DNA of 64,000 nt from the NCBI RefSeq assembly GCF_003347015.1, contig NZ_PNFB01000004.1:62001-126000 (forward strand), in the 5' to 3' direction. The notes beneath the pieces were generated by a model. It was not told the origin of the DNA. It searched no databases and was given only the letters and a program-made list of their open reading frames with translations. The translations under genes were made by a program, and so were the position numbers. This document shows, piece by piece, positions 8,778-17,090 of the stretch. Origin of the DNA: Brachybacterium sp. YJGR34 (lineage in GTDB: Bacteria; Actinomycetota; Actinomycetes; Actinomycetales; Dermabacteraceae). Within the stretch, counting starts at the first letter, position 1; each line of letters begins with the position of its first letter.

Positions 8778-8820
8778 CCACGACAGGCGTCGTGGACGGA
8801 GAGTACAACAGGCGTCGTGG
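8778..8820. promoter_or_regulatory. Probable TetR operator in divergent promoter region
   Basis: Perfect palindrome CCACGAC-AGGC-GTCGTGG (8778-8795), of which the 13-bp ACAGGCGTCGTGG is repeated directly at 8808-8820, 25 bp on. A TAGGCT -10 box for the TetR gene follows at 8828-8833. Binding here could repress both the DHFR-like gene and the regulator itself. Confidence 0.6.
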
Positions 8821-8839
8821 TTCACGCTAGGCTCCGGTC

Positions 8840-9412
8840 ATGGCTCGCAACGAGGAACGACGCAGGATGCTCGCCGACGCCGGTCTCGCGGTGCTCGCCC
8901 GAGACGGCGCCCGCGGGCTCACGCATCGCGCCGTCGACCGCGAGGCCGGGGTTCCTCTCGGCACGGCCTCGAACTACTTCCGCTCCCGCGATGCCCTCAT
9001 CGCCGGCCTCGTCGAGCGCATCGGCCGGCGGCTCGCTCCGAGCGAGGAGTTCCTCCGCGAGCGCGAGGGCCGGACCCCCAGCAGGGCGCTGTTCACGGAG
9101 TATCTGCAGAACATCGCCCACCGACTGCTCGGCGACCGGGAGGTCGCCGTCGCGCTGTTCGAGCTGCGCCTCGAGAGCATCCGTCGCCCCGAGGTCGCCG
9201 CCCTGTTCGGGCAGTGGCGGCGCGAGGGCTTCGCGGCCGACGTCGCCTTCAACGCCCGCGCCGGATTGCCGGGTGGTGAGCGCGAGATCGCGCTGTTCCA
9301 CTATGCGATGGACGGCCTGCTGTGGGACCGGCTCGCCGGTCCCCTCATGCCGCAGGTGGGGACCGAGGAGATCGTGGAGGCCCTGGTGGACGGGCTGCTG
9401 CCGGACTCCTGA
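8840..9412 (+). CDS. TetR/AcrR-family transcriptional regulator
   Basis: A 190-residue TetR protein. The N-terminal helix-turn-helix reads 'GARGLTHRAVDREAGVPLGTASNYFRSRDALIAGLVERI', characteristic of the family (residues ~22-60). The C-terminal ~130 residues are a helical ligand domain with a TetR_C-like 'EIALFHYAMDGLLWDR'. The start ATG 8840 lies 6 nt after TAGGCT, so the transcript is probably leaderless. It most likely represses the divergent DHFR-like gene through the palindromes at 8778-8820. The ligand is unknown. Confidence 0.9.
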   Translation: MARNEERRRMLADAGLAVLARDGARGLTHRAVDREAGVPLGTASNYFRSRDALIAGLVERIGRRLAPSEEFLREREGRTPSRALFTEYLQNIAHRLLGDREVAVALFELRLESIRRPEVAALFGQWRREGFAADVAFNARAGLPGGEREIALFHYAMDGLLWDRLAGPLMPQVGTEEIVEALVDGLLPDS

Positions 9413-9434
9413 CGGGTCGTCGGTGTCCCCGGCG

Positions 9435-10010
9435 TCAGCGGGTGCCCAGGCGCTCCCGGGCGGTGCGGCCGCGGCGGCTCAGCGGTACGGTGCCGACCGT
9501 CTTCGCCAGCCCCACGGCGGCGCCGTTGCCGTAGAAGGTCTCGATCCCGTCCGCGGGCACCGCGTACGTCTCGTGCCAGATCCCCACCGCGCCGGGGTGC
9601 TCGCGGGCCGCGGCGTTGAACGCCTTCCAGGCGGGGAGGTGGGCCGCGGAGGCGAGGCGGGCGTAGGCGTAGAGATGCTCGGTGCTCCTCCAGTACTGGG
9701 CCACCCACGGCCCGGAGGGGCCGATCATCGACTCGGCGCCGAGGAAGCCGAGGTCCTCCTCGCCGGCCTCGCCGCGGTCGCAGGCCTCCCGATTGCGCCG
9801 CAGCTCGGCGAGCATCCGGGGCATCGCGGCCGCGACCGGCAGCCACAGGTCCGGGCGCCAGGGTTTGGCGACCGTCATCCCGATGTGGAAGACGACGATC
9901 TGATCGACCGCGGCGTGCGTGAGGTTCGGCGGGCGTCGGGGGGCGGGGCGGGTGTCACCGGCAGAGGGCGACGATGACAGCGGGCGACGGGCGGCGGTGC
10001 GTGGGACCAT
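9435..10010 (-). CDS. DUF4188 (monooxygenase-like) family protein
   Basis: A 191-residue protein with the features of DUF4188: 'VVFHIGMTVAKPWRPDLWLPVAAAMPRMLAEL', 'GFLGAESMIGPSGPWVAQYWRSTEHLYAYA' and 'VGIWHETYAV'. This is a ferredoxin-like dimeric alpha/beta-barrel family whose members are annotated as monooxygenase-related; the activity is not established. It is divergent from a MerR regulator, and its promoter overlaps a palindrome suited to that regulator. Its 3' end is only 22 bp from the convergent TetR gene. Confidence 0.85.
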   Translation of the reverse strand: MVPRTAARRPLSSSPSAGDTRPAPRRPPNLTHAAVDQIVVFHIGMTVAKPWRPDLWLPVAAAMPRMLAELRRNREACDRGEAGEEDLGFLGAESMIGPSGPWVAQYWRSTEHLYAYARLASAAHLPAWKAFNAAAREHPGAVGIWHETYAVPADGIETFYGNGAAVGLAKTVGTVPLSRRGRTARERLGTR

Positions 10011-10028
10011 GAGTGCCTCGACTCGTCT

Positions 10029-10074
10029 GGAAAGTGGTACTTTCCAATATGCGTCCGCAGTGCGCCCCCGTCAA
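10029..10074 (-). promoter_or_regulatory. Promoter and operator of the DUF4188 gene
   Basis: On the minus strand, TTGACG (10074-10069), 17 nt, then CATATT (10051-10046) form a good sigma-A promoter. Directly at the expected start site lies the palindrome GGAAAGT-GGT-ACTTTCC (10029-10045). Its position downstream of the -10 suggests repression, probably by the divergent MerR protein. The predicted leader is about 29 nt. Confidence 0.65.
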
Positions 10075-10155
10075 GGGTGCGGGCGGTCCTCGGCTCGCCG
10101 GGGCGGCCCCTCCGCGGTCGCGCGCCGCATCATCCGCCCCACCGAGAGGACCGCG

Positions 10156-10797
10156 ATGAGGATCTCCGAGCTCGCCGACCGCACCGGCGTCGCCGTCGGC
10201 ACCATCAAGTACTACCTGCGCGAGGACCTGCTGCCGCCCGGTCGGCAGACCTCCCGGACCTCCGCGGAGTACGGCGACGACCACGTCGAGCGGCTGCTGC
10301 TGGTGCGCGCCCTGATCGAGGCCGGCGGGCTCGGGATCGCCGCGATCCGGCGCGTCGTCGCCGTGCTCGACGCGCCGGAGCCGAGTCGCCAGGACGTGCT
10401 GGCCACGGCGCAGCGCGCGCTGCTCGAGGATGACCCCTCGCCGGCCGGTGGCGAGGGCGGCCGCGCCCGGGACTGGGTGCGGGCGCACGGCTGGAGCGTC
10501 CTGCCCGGTGATCCGGTGCTCGCGCGGCTGGAACGGTCCTGGCAGGCCTGCGAGCAGGCCGGGGTGCACGTCGATGTCGCGCTGATGGACGACTATGCCG
10601 AGGCGATGGAGCAGGTGGCCCGCGCGGACCTCGCCTCGGTGCCCGCCGAGGTCGAGGGGGCGGTGCGGCGGGTCGTGGTCGGCACCGTGATGCTGGAGCC
10701 CGTGCTGGGCGCGCTGCGCATGCTGGCCCAGCGGGAGTTGTCGATGCGCCGCGCCGGCGGGGGAGGGGTCACGGGCTGCGCCGCAGGCCAGGAGTGA
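10156..10797 (+). CDS. MerR-family transcriptional regulator
   Basis: A 213-residue regulator with an N-terminal MerR winged helix: 'MRISELADRTGVAVGTIKYYLREDLLPPGRQTSRTSAEYGDDHVERLLLVRALIEAGGL'. The C-terminal ~130 residues are helical and lack an obvious metal-binding Cys cluster, so an organic ligand is more likely than a metal. ATG 10156 is preceded by GAGAGGA. The DUF4188 gene is divergent 145 bp away, with a palindromic operator between them. Confidence 0.9.
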   Translation: MRISELADRTGVAVGTIKYYLREDLLPPGRQTSRTSAEYGDDHVERLLLVRALIEAGGLGIAAIRRVVAVLDAPEPSRQDVLATAQRALLEDDPSPAGGEGGRARDWVRAHGWSVLPGDPVLARLERSWQACEQAGVHVDVALMDDYAEAMEQVARADLASVPAEVEGAVRRVVVGTVMLEPVLGALRMLAQRELSMRRAGGGGVTGCAAGQE

Positions 10798-10905
10798 CGG
10801 GCCTCACGGCGCACTGCCCGGTGCCGGGCTGGGCTCGCACGATGCGCGCACCGGGCTCCCCGCGGGCGTCCGTCGCACGCGCCGGTCCGGGCCGGGATTC
10901 CGAAA

Positions 10906-10938
10906 CTGCTGACAGCAGCTCTTTACATCGTTTACCGT
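10906..10938 (+). promoter_or_regulatory. Promoter of the GH43 gene with overlapping palindrome
   Basis: CTGACA (10909-10914), 18 nt, then TACCGT (10933-10938) make a plausible promoter with a leader of ~50 nt. The -35 is embedded in the perfect palindrome CTGCTG-A-CAGCAG (10906-10918), a candidate operator for a sugar-responsive repressor that is not encoded nearby. Confidence 0.5.
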
Positions 10939-10997
10939 TCTGGGTGCACCGCGACCCGGGAAGCGAGTCGCCCGCCCTCTTGGACCAAGGACACGGC

Positions 10998-12029
10998 ATG
11001 ACCCTCAGCGACGTACCGACCATGAATCCTCTCGTGCTGCAGCGCGCGGATCCCTGCGTGCTCCGGCACGGGGACGAGTACTTCTTCACCGCCTCGCACC
11101 CCGCGTACGACCGGATCATCCTGCGCCGCGCTGCCCGGCTCGACGATCTGCAGGCGGCCGAGGAGGTCGTGGTCTGGCGCCGGCACGAGGAGGGGCCTCA
11201 GTCCCATCTGATCTGGGCCCCCGAGCTCCACCGCGTGGGCGGCGCCTGGTACCTGTACTACGCCGCCGCGCCCGACGATCAGGTCCGCGTCGACGAGCCC
11301 GGGATGGCCGCCACCTTCAACCACCGCATGTACGTCCTCGAGAACACCGCCGAAGACCCCTTCACCGGGGAGTGGGTCGAGCGCGGGCAGATCCGCACCG
11401 GCTGGGAGTCCTTCGCGCTCGATGCCACGAGCGTCGTCCTCGAGGATCAGCAGTACCTGATCTGGGCCCAGCAGCGTGCCGGCATCGAGGGCAACTCGAA
11501 CCTCTACATCGCGCGCATGGAGAACCCGTGGACGCTCGCGACGGAGCCCGTCGAGCTGACGCGGCCCGAGTTCGCGTGGGAGAAGGTCCGCCACGCCGTC
11601 AACGAGGGGCCCGCCGTGCTGGTGCGCGGGGACCGGATCCTGCTGACCTACTCCGCCGCCGGCACCGGGCCCGAGTACGCGATGGGCGTGCTCACGGCCG
11701 AGCTCGGCGCCGACCTCCTCGACCCGGCTTCCTGGACCAAGTCCCCGGAGCCGGTGTTCGTCTCGGACCCGTCGGTCGAGCGCTTCGGGCCGGGCCACAA
11801 CTCCTTCACCACCACGCCGAGCGGCGAGCCGGTGCTCGTCTACCACGCGCGCACCTACACCGAGATCGTCGGCGATCCGCTGCGCGACCCGAACCGCCAG
11901 GCCTGTGCACAGGTGCTCCCCGTCGCCGCCGACGGCACGCCGCAGTGGGGCACGCCGCTGCCCGGCACGCGTCCGGCGCCGACCTCGACCGAGATCCTGC
12001 CGCCCAGCGGAACGTTCGCCGAGGCCTGA
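10998..12029 (+). CDS. Glycoside hydrolase family 43 protein (arabinofuranosidase/xylosidase type)
   Basis: A 343-residue five-bladed propeller of GH43. The three catalytic acids are visible: Asp18 ('RADPCVL', general base), Asp142 ('FALDATSV', pKa modulator) and Glu203 ('VNEGPAVL', general acid). 'HLIWAPELHRVGGAWYLYYAA' is the typical second blade. There is no signal peptide, so it should act in the cytosol on imported arabino- or xylo-oligosaccharides. The exact specificity (alpha-L-arabinofuranosidase or beta-xylosidase) is inferred only to family level. ATG 10998 is preceded by an AAGG-type site. It appears monocistronic. Confidence 0.9.
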   Translation: MTLSDVPTMNPLVLQRADPCVLRHGDEYFFTASHPAYDRIILRRAARLDDLQAAEEVVVWRRHEEGPQSHLIWAPELHRVGGAWYLYYAAAPDDQVRVDEPGMAATFNHRMYVLENTAEDPFTGEWVERGQIRTGWESFALDATSVVLEDQQYLIWAQQRAGIEGNSNLYIARMENPWTLATEPVELTRPEFAWEKVRHAVNEGPAVLVRGDRILLTYSAAGTGPEYAMGVLTAELGADLLDPASWTKSPEPVFVSDPSVERFGPGHNSFTTTPSGEPVLVYHARTYTEIVGDPLRDPNRQACAQVLPVAADGTPQWGTPLPGTRPAPTSTEILPPSGTFAEA

Positions 12030-12130
12030 GCGGGCCGTCTCGACGGGCGCGTCGCCGGCGGCGGTGCGCCCGCCCGCGGCGCCGCATGCCGCGGGCGGGC
12101 GCGGTCGCCGTGGAGCCGGCGTCCGGGACC

Positions 12131-12385
12131 TCAGCCGGTGCCGGGCGGCGACGGTGGCGGCGGGTCCGGCGGGGGCCGTTCGGGCTCGGGCTCCGGCTCG
12201 GGCGGGAGGGGCCCCGGATCCGGCGCGGGCGGCTGGCCCGGGATCGGGGACGGCGGCTCCGTGGGCGGCGGGCCCGGCGGGTCCGTCGGCGGATGCGTGG
12301 GAGGCTCCACCGGTGGCACCCCGGGCGGTGTCATCGGGGGCTCGCTGGGTGGGGGGAGCGTTGCGCGACGTGGCTGGAGGGTCAT
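12131..12385 (-). CDS. Proline-rich small protein of unknown function
   Basis: An 84-residue ORF with a strong GAGGAGAGGA ribosome-binding site just before its ATG, the main argument that it is translated. After a short basic N-terminus (MTLQPRRA) the protein is almost entirely Pro/Glu/Gly repeats (PPTEPPSPIPG, PEPEPEPERPPP, DPPPPSPP). No signal peptide or membrane anchor is visible. Such sequence is disordered and could be a linker or a truncated surface protein, but no function can be assigned. The low-complexity DNA also makes a spurious ORF possible. Confidence 0.5.
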   Translation of the reverse strand: MTLQPRRATLPPPSEPPMTPPGVPPVEPPTHPPTDPPGPPPTEPPSPIPGQPPAPDPGPLPPEPEPEPERPPPDPPPPSPPGTG

Positions 12386-12481
12386 GTCCTCTCCTCGGTG
12401 CTCGTCGTCGAGTCGGGGCAGCGTGCCCCTCGAGTCTACGACTCCGGCTCCAGGAGGGGCAGGGGTGCGGTCCCCTCGGCT

Positions 12482-12685
12482 TCAGCCGGCCGTCGTGACC
12501 TGCCGGAGGTGGCCGACGGAGCCCGAGCGCAGCCGCAGCCGGATGTCGCTCGCCTCCCTGTGCTCGCGGCCCTCCGGTGCGAACAGCTCGACGACCTCGC
12601 CCAGGGCCAGCAGATCGAGGTGCTTGCCCATGTCCTCGACGTCGAGGTCCCTCTCGGCGAGGTCGAGGGCGACCGCGCGGGTCAT
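12482..12685 (-). CDS. Small hypothetical protein
   Basis: A 67-residue ORF starting at ATG 12685 (MTRAVALDLAERDLDVEDMGKHLDLL), with a balanced amino-acid mix and typical GC-ending codons, unlike most shadow frames here. It is divergent from the aldo/keto reductase and lies 96 bp upstream of the proline-rich ORF on the same strand, so the two could form a unit. I see no recognisable domain and no clear ribosome-binding site. Confidence 0.4.
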   Translation of the reverse strand: MTRAVALDLAERDLDVEDMGKHLDLLALGEVVELFAPEGREHREASDIRLRLRSGSVGHLRQVTTAG

Positions 12686-12729
12686 GGACCACGGGGGCAA
12701 GCGCTTTCGCTTCTGCGTAGGCTGGGGCC

Positions 12730-13734
12730 ATGGAACATCGTCACCTCGGCCGCAGCGGCCTCAAGATCAGCGAGATCATCTACGGCAACTGGCTCACCCA
12801 CGCCTCCCAGGTGGAGGACGACCGGGCGCGTGCCTGCGTGCGCGCCGCGCTCGAGAACGGGATCAGCACCTTCGACACCGCTGACACCTACGCCAACACC
12901 GCGGCGGAGGTCGTGCTCGGCGAGGCGCTGAAGGGCGAGCGCCGCGAGTCCCTCGAGATCTTCACCAAGGTCTACTTCCCCACCGGTCCGAAGGGCCACA
13001 ACGACACCGGCCTGTCGCGCAAGCACATCCGCGAGTCGATCGACGGCTCGCTGCGCCGCCTGCAGACCGACTACGTCGACCTCTACCAGGCGCACCGCTA
13101 CGACTACGCCACCCCGCTCGAGGAGACGATGCAGGCCTTCGCCGACGTCGTCCACGCCGGCAAGGCCCTGTACATCGGCGTCTCCGAGTGGAACGCGGAC
13201 CAGATCCGCGCCGGCCACCAGCTCGCCCGCGACCTCGGGATCCAGCTGGTCTCCAATCAGCCGCAGTACTCGATGCTGTGGCGCGTCATCGAGGAGCGCG
13301 TGGTCCCCACCTCCCGCGAGCTGGGCGTCTCCCAGGTCGTGTGGTCCCCGATCGCCCAGGGCATCCTCACGGGCAAGTACAAGCCCGGCGCCGAGGCTCC
13401 CGAGGGTTCCCGCGCCCGCGACGAGAAGGGCGGCGCCGACATGATCAAGCGCTTCCTGGACGATCGCACGCTCGAGGCGGTCCAGGGCCTGCTGCCCATC
13501 GCCGAGGAGCTGGGCCTGACCCCGGCGCAGCTCGCCGTCGCCTGGGTGCTGAGCAACGACAACGTCGCCGGCGCGATCATCGGCGCCTCCCGCCCCGAGC
13601 AGGTCACCGAGAACGTCAAGGCCGCCGGGGTCACCCTCGACGCCGAGGTGAAGGCCCGCATCGACGAGATCCTCGGCGACATCCCCGAGACCGACGCCGC
13701 CAAGACTCTCTCCCCGGCGCTGCGTCTGGCGTGA
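12730..13734 (+). CDS. Aldo/keto reductase
   Basis: A 334-residue (beta/alpha)8 NADPH-dependent reductase. The catalytic tetrad is seen as Asp49 ('STFDTADTY'), Tyr54, Lys80 ('IFTKVYF') and His122 ('YQAHRYD'). The length and sequence resemble the voltage-gated potassium-channel beta-subunit/YghZ group ('HIRESIDGSLRRLQTDYVDLYQ', 'GVSEWNADQI'). It reduces aldehydes or ketones; the substrate is open. The start ATG lies 6 nt after a TAGGCT -10 box (12718-12723), suggesting a leaderless mRNA. AAGCGCTT, a LacI-type half palindrome, lies just upstream. The gene ends in front of a strong double hairpin. Confidence 0.93.
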   Translation: MEHRHLGRSGLKISEIIYGNWLTHASQVEDDRARACVRAALENGISTFDTADTYANTAAEVVLGEALKGERRESLEIFTKVYFPTGPKGHNDTGLSRKHIRESIDGSLRRLQTDYVDLYQAHRYDYATPLEETMQAFADVVHAGKALYIGVSEWNADQIRAGHQLARDLGIQLVSNQPQYSMLWRVIEERVVPTSRELGVSQVVWSPIAQGILTGKYKPGAEAPEGSRARDEKGGADMIKRFLDDRTLEAVQGLLPIAEELGLTPAQLAVAWVLSNDNVAGAIIGASRPEQVTENVKAAGVTLDAEVKARIDEILGDIPETDAAKTLSPALRLA

Positions 13735-13773
13735 GGCTCTGACAGAGGAGGGGAGGGGCTCACCCTCCCCTCC

Positions 13774-13830
13774 CCGGACAGCACGGCAGCCCGTCCCCAA
13801 CGTTCGGGGGCGGGCTGCCGTGCTGTCCGG
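13774..13830. terminator. Bidirectional terminator hairpin between convergent genes
   Basis: Perfect 20-nt arms (13774-13793 and 13811-13830) are extended inward by CCCC/GGGG. They sit between the aldo/keto reductase and the convergent AGCS gene. A second hairpin of G4AG4/C4TC4 type lies immediately before it (about 13749-13770). No T-run follows, as is usual for actinobacterial hairpin terminators. Confidence 0.8.
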
Positions 13831-13850
13831 GCAGGTGCCCGGTGCCGGGG

Positions 13851-15413
13851 TCAGGACTCGCGGGTCGGGTCCTCCGTCGCGGCGCGGTGCGTGCCGGTGC
13901 GGCCCTGCGTGACGAGGCTGTCCGCTCGCTGCTCCCAGAACTCGGCGTTCTCGATCCCGGCTGCCCGGGGATCGAACTGCGGATCGATGCCCGCCTTCTT
14001 CTGGGCGCGGTAGTCCTTGAGCGCCTTGAGTGCGGGGACCTGGAGGGCCAGGATGCCGACGATGTTCAGCCAGGCCATCGAGCCCACGCCGATGTCGCCG
14101 AGGCCCCAGGCGGAACCGGCGGTGTTCACCGCGCCGTAGGCCACAGAGATCAGGACCAGGGCCTGCAGCGCCCGCACCAGCCCGCGACGGACCAGGGGGT
14201 TCTTGATCTTGCGGGTCAGGTAGACGAGGTTCACCTCGGCCAGGTAGTAGTACGCGACCACCGTGGTGAAGGCGAAGAACGACAGCGCGATCGCCACGAA
14301 GCCCGAGCCGATGCCGAGACCCGGGGCCAGGGTGTCGAAGCCGGACTGGACGAAGCCGGGGCCCGGTTCGACGTCGGTGCCGATCGCCCCGGTGTAGAGC
14401 GTGGGGCCCGGGAAGGTCTCGTCCTGGAACACCGAGTACATGTCGGTGGAGATGATGATGAAGGCGGTGGCGCTGCAGACGAACAGCGTGTCGATGTACA
14501 CCGAGAAGGACTGCACCAGGCCCTGCTTGACCGGGTGCGAGACCTCGGCCGCGGCGGCATGGTGCGGGCCGGTGCCCTGTCCGGCCTCGTTGGAGTAGAT
14601 GCCGCGCTGCACGCCCCACTTGACGGCCAGGCCGATGATCGCGCCGTAGATCGCGTGGGTGCCGAAGGCGCCGGTGAAGATCTCGCCGAACACGTGGGGG
14701 ATCTGGTCGAAGTTCACGAAGAACACGACCAGCGCCGCGATGATGTAGAGCACCGCCATGATCGGCACCACGGCCGCGGCGAAGGCCGCGATGCGCTTGA
14801 CGCCGCCGATGATGATGAACGACAGCGCGATCACCAGCAGGATCGCCACGACCCAGGTGGGGATGCCCCAGGCGACGTTGATCGCGGAGGCCATGCCGTT
14901 GGCCTGCACGCCCGGGAGGAAGAAGCTCATCGCGAAGACGGTCACGGCGGCGAAGAGGATGCCGTAGACCAGGGAGAGGCCCTTGGCCTTGTGCTTGTAC
15001 GCCTTCTCGAAGTAGTACGCCGGCCCGCCGCGGTACTCGCCGGTGTCCGGGTCCTTCTCCTTGTAGATCTGACCGAGGGTCGACTCGATGAAGGCGGTGG
15101 ACGCCCCGAGGAAGGCCACGGTCCACATCCAGAACACGGCGCCGGGGCCGCCGAAGGCGATGGCGGTGGCGACGCCGCCGATGTTGCCCATGCCCACGCG
15201 GTTCGCCAGTGACATCATCAGTGACTGGAAGGGTGAGGTGCCGTCATCGGACTTCTTGCCGCTGACCAGCTGCTTGATCATCTCCGGGAGTCCGGTGACC
15301 TGGACGAAGCCGGTGCGGATCGAGAAGTAGAGGCCGGCCAGGAGGCACAGCACCACCAGGGGTAATGCCCAGACGAAGCCGTTGACGGCGTCGACCAGAT
15401 CGGCGAAGGTCAT
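13851..15413 (-). CDS. Alanine/glycine:cation symporter (AGCS) family protein
   Basis: A 520-residue multispanning membrane protein of the sodium-coupled amino-acid symporter family AGCS (AgcS/AlsT type). It shows the family N-terminus 'VNGFVWALPLVVLCLLAGLYFSIRTGFVQV', the conserved 'LANRVGMGNIGGVATAIAFGGPGAVFWMW' and 'EAGQGTGPHHAAAAEVSHPVKQGLVQSF'. About ten to eleven hydrophobic helices are visible. It takes up alanine, glycine or D-alanine with Na+ or H+. The C-terminal ~50 residues are cytosolic and charged. AGGAGGG lies just before ATG 15413. Monocistronic. Confidence 0.93.
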   Translation of the reverse strand: MTFADLVDAVNGFVWALPLVVLCLLAGLYFSIRTGFVQVTGLPEMIKQLVSGKKSDDGTSPFQSLMMSLANRVGMGNIGGVATAIAFGGPGAVFWMWTVAFLGASTAFIESTLGQIYKEKDPDTGEYRGGPAYYFEKAYKHKAKGLSLVYGILFAAVTVFAMSFFLPGVQANGMASAINVAWGIPTWVVAILLVIALSFIIIGGVKRIAAFAAAVVPIMAVLYIIAALVVFFVNFDQIPHVFGEIFTGAFGTHAIYGAIIGLAVKWGVQRGIYSNEAGQGTGPHHAAAAEVSHPVKQGLVQSFSVYIDTLFVCSATAFIIISTDMYSVFQDETFPGPTLYTGAIGTDVEPGPGFVQSGFDTLAPGLGIGSGFVAIALSFFAFTTVVAYYYLAEVNLVYLTRKIKNPLVRRGLVRALQALVLISVAYGAVNTAGSAWGLGDIGVGSMAWLNIVGILALQVPALKALKDYRAQKKAGIDPQFDPRAAGIENAEFWEQRADSLVTQGRTGTHRAATEDPTRES

Positions 15414-15643
15414 GGAACCCTCCTGAGGGGATCGGGGAGGGGGCGGCGACAGCGCCGCCCCTCGGTGACGCGCGTCACCGAGAAGTGCTGAGTGGAACCT
15501 ACCCGATCATTCCTCGGCCGGCGGCCGTTCACCGCGGTGTTGCCACCTCGTGACCTGAGGGCGTGTCCGACGGGGCGCCGCGGCGACGCGGAGTGCACCC
15601 GTCGGACCTGCAGCTCCTCAGATGGGTCAGCGGGACGTCCGGC

Positions 15644-17089
15644 TCAGCGGAAATCCTTCGCCCAGGTCGCGGTGTGCATGGCGCTCTGCGCCCACCACCG
15701 GTGGATCGCCTCGTGGAGTCGGGTGCGCACCCCGGCGTACGCAGGATCGTCGAAGCGGTCGTGCTCCTCGTGCGGGTCCTCGAGGAGGTCGAACAGCTGG
15801 CCCTGCTCGTGATCGCTGAACTCGACGAGCTTGTAGCGGTCATCGCGCACCATGGTCATGAGCTCGGTGTCGGTGAGGATGAAGTCCCGGGCGTGCTCGC
15901 TGAACACGTACTCGCGTGGAGCATGGTCCTCGTCGCCGCGGGCGGCGGGCAGCAGCGAGCGGGCCTCCATCCACTCCGGCGGCGTCAGCCCGGCGAGCTC
16001 CATGACCGTGGGACCCACGTCCATGAGGCTGACCAGCTCGTCGATTCGTCGGCCCGCAGGCAGCCGGCCGGGCGCCCACATCAGCAGGGGGACGTGCACG
16101 CTGGGCTCGTACATCGTCCACTTCTGGGAGTGGCCGTGATCATTGAGCGCGTCGCCGTGGTCCGAGGTGAACACGATGACGGTGTTGTCCAGGACGCCGC
16201 GCTGCTCGAGGGTCTGCAGGAGCGCGCCGATCTGCTCGTCGATCAGCGTCACGTTCGCGTAGTAGTGCTGCCGCTGGCGCTGCGTCTGCTCGTGCGTCGG
16301 CTCGTCGAGGTGCTTGATCGCGTCGTGGTCGTTGTCGAAGTGCTGCTGGCGCAGGGCCTGCAGCGGCTGCGGCTGCGCCGCGATGTCCTCCCGGGTGTTG
16401 TGCGGGCTGGGCATCTCGCGGTCGCGGTACGCGTCCAGGAAGCGGCGGGGCGGGTCATAGGGCGGGTGCGGGCCGGGGAACCCGATCTGGAGCAGGAAGG
16501 GGCTCTCGTCGATCGGGTAGCTCTCCAGCCAGTGGCGGGCGAGGTTGCCGACGAAGCTGTCGGCGTGCATGTCCTCGTCGAGCTCCCACTCGAAGGCGCC
16601 CAGGCGGTCCTCATAGTCCTCGCGCGTGCGGTAGGTGACACGGGACGGCTTCTTCAGCCCGCGCACCCACAGCGCCTTGTCCCACTGGTCGAGGAAGTAG
16701 GGGAGGTTGGGATGGTCGCGGTCCTTGTTCTCCACGACGTGGCGCTCGTGGAAGCCCACGGGAGTCTCGTAGGGGAAGGTGTGCATCTTGCCCACGCTCG
16801 CGCAGCGGTAGCCGCTGGTGGCGAGGTCCTCCACCCAGGAGTGCGACCACCGGTCGTCGTTGCGCAGGACTCCGGAGGTGTGCGGGTAGAGGCCGGTGAA
16901 CAGGCTCGCGCGCGAGGGAGCGCAGGACGGGGAGGCCACATAGGCGTTGGTGGCGGCCACGCCCTCCCGGACGAGACGATCGAGGTGCGGCGTGTCCACG
17001 TGATCGTGGCCGAGCGCGGCGATCGAGTCGAAGCGCTGCTGGTCGGTGATGACGAGGACGACGTTGGGGCGGGTGTCCTTCTCGGTCAT
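15644..17089 (-). CDS. Sulfatase (formylglycine-dependent, alkaline-phosphatase superfamily)
   Basis: A 481-residue arylsulfatase-type enzyme. The N-terminal 'PNVVLVITDQQRFDSIAALGH' provides metal ligands (Asp16). The maturation motif Cys56-Ala-Pro-Ser-Arg60 marks the Cys converted to formylglycine, and 'VFTSDHGDALNDHG' supplies the second metal cluster. There is no signal peptide, so it acts in the cytosol on an imported sulfate ester, or a phosphonate ester as in related hydrolases. It begins 1 bp after the MFS stop codon, with AAAGGA inside the MFS 3' end, so transporter and hydrolase form one operon. No formylglycine-generating enzyme is in the window. Confidence 0.92.
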   Translation of the reverse strand: MTEKDTRPNVVLVITDQQRFDSIAALGHDHVDTPHLDRLVREGVAATNAYVASPSCAPSRASLFTGLYPHTSGVLRNDDRWSHSWVEDLATSGYRCASVGKMHTFPYETPVGFHERHVVENKDRDHPNLPYFLDQWDKALWVRGLKKPSRVTYRTREDYEDRLGAFEWELDEDMHADSFVGNLARHWLESYPIDESPFLLQIGFPGPHPPYDPPRRFLDAYRDREMPSPHNTREDIAAQPQPLQALRQQHFDNDHDAIKHLDEPTHEQTQRQRQHYYANVTLIDEQIGALLQTLEQRGVLDNTVIVFTSDHGDALNDHGHSQKWTMYEPSVHVPLLMWAPGRLPAGRRIDELVSLMDVGPTVMELAGLTPPEWMEARSLLPAARGDEDHAPREYVFSEHARDFILTDTELMTMVRDDRYKLVEFSDHEQGQLFDLLEDPHEEHDRFDDPAYAGVRTRLHEAIHRWWAQSAMHTATWAKDFR

Positions 17090-17090
17090 G

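Noticed and set aside
12148-12330. Plus-strand Gly-rich frame over the proline-rich ORF
   Set aside because: It is the antisense complement of the Pro codons, without a ribosome-binding site; the minus strand has a strong one.
12682-15126. 814-residue minus-strand frame over the aldo/keto reductase and AGCS genes
   Set aside because: Both real genes in other frames have full family motifs; this translation has none and crosses a double terminator hairpin.
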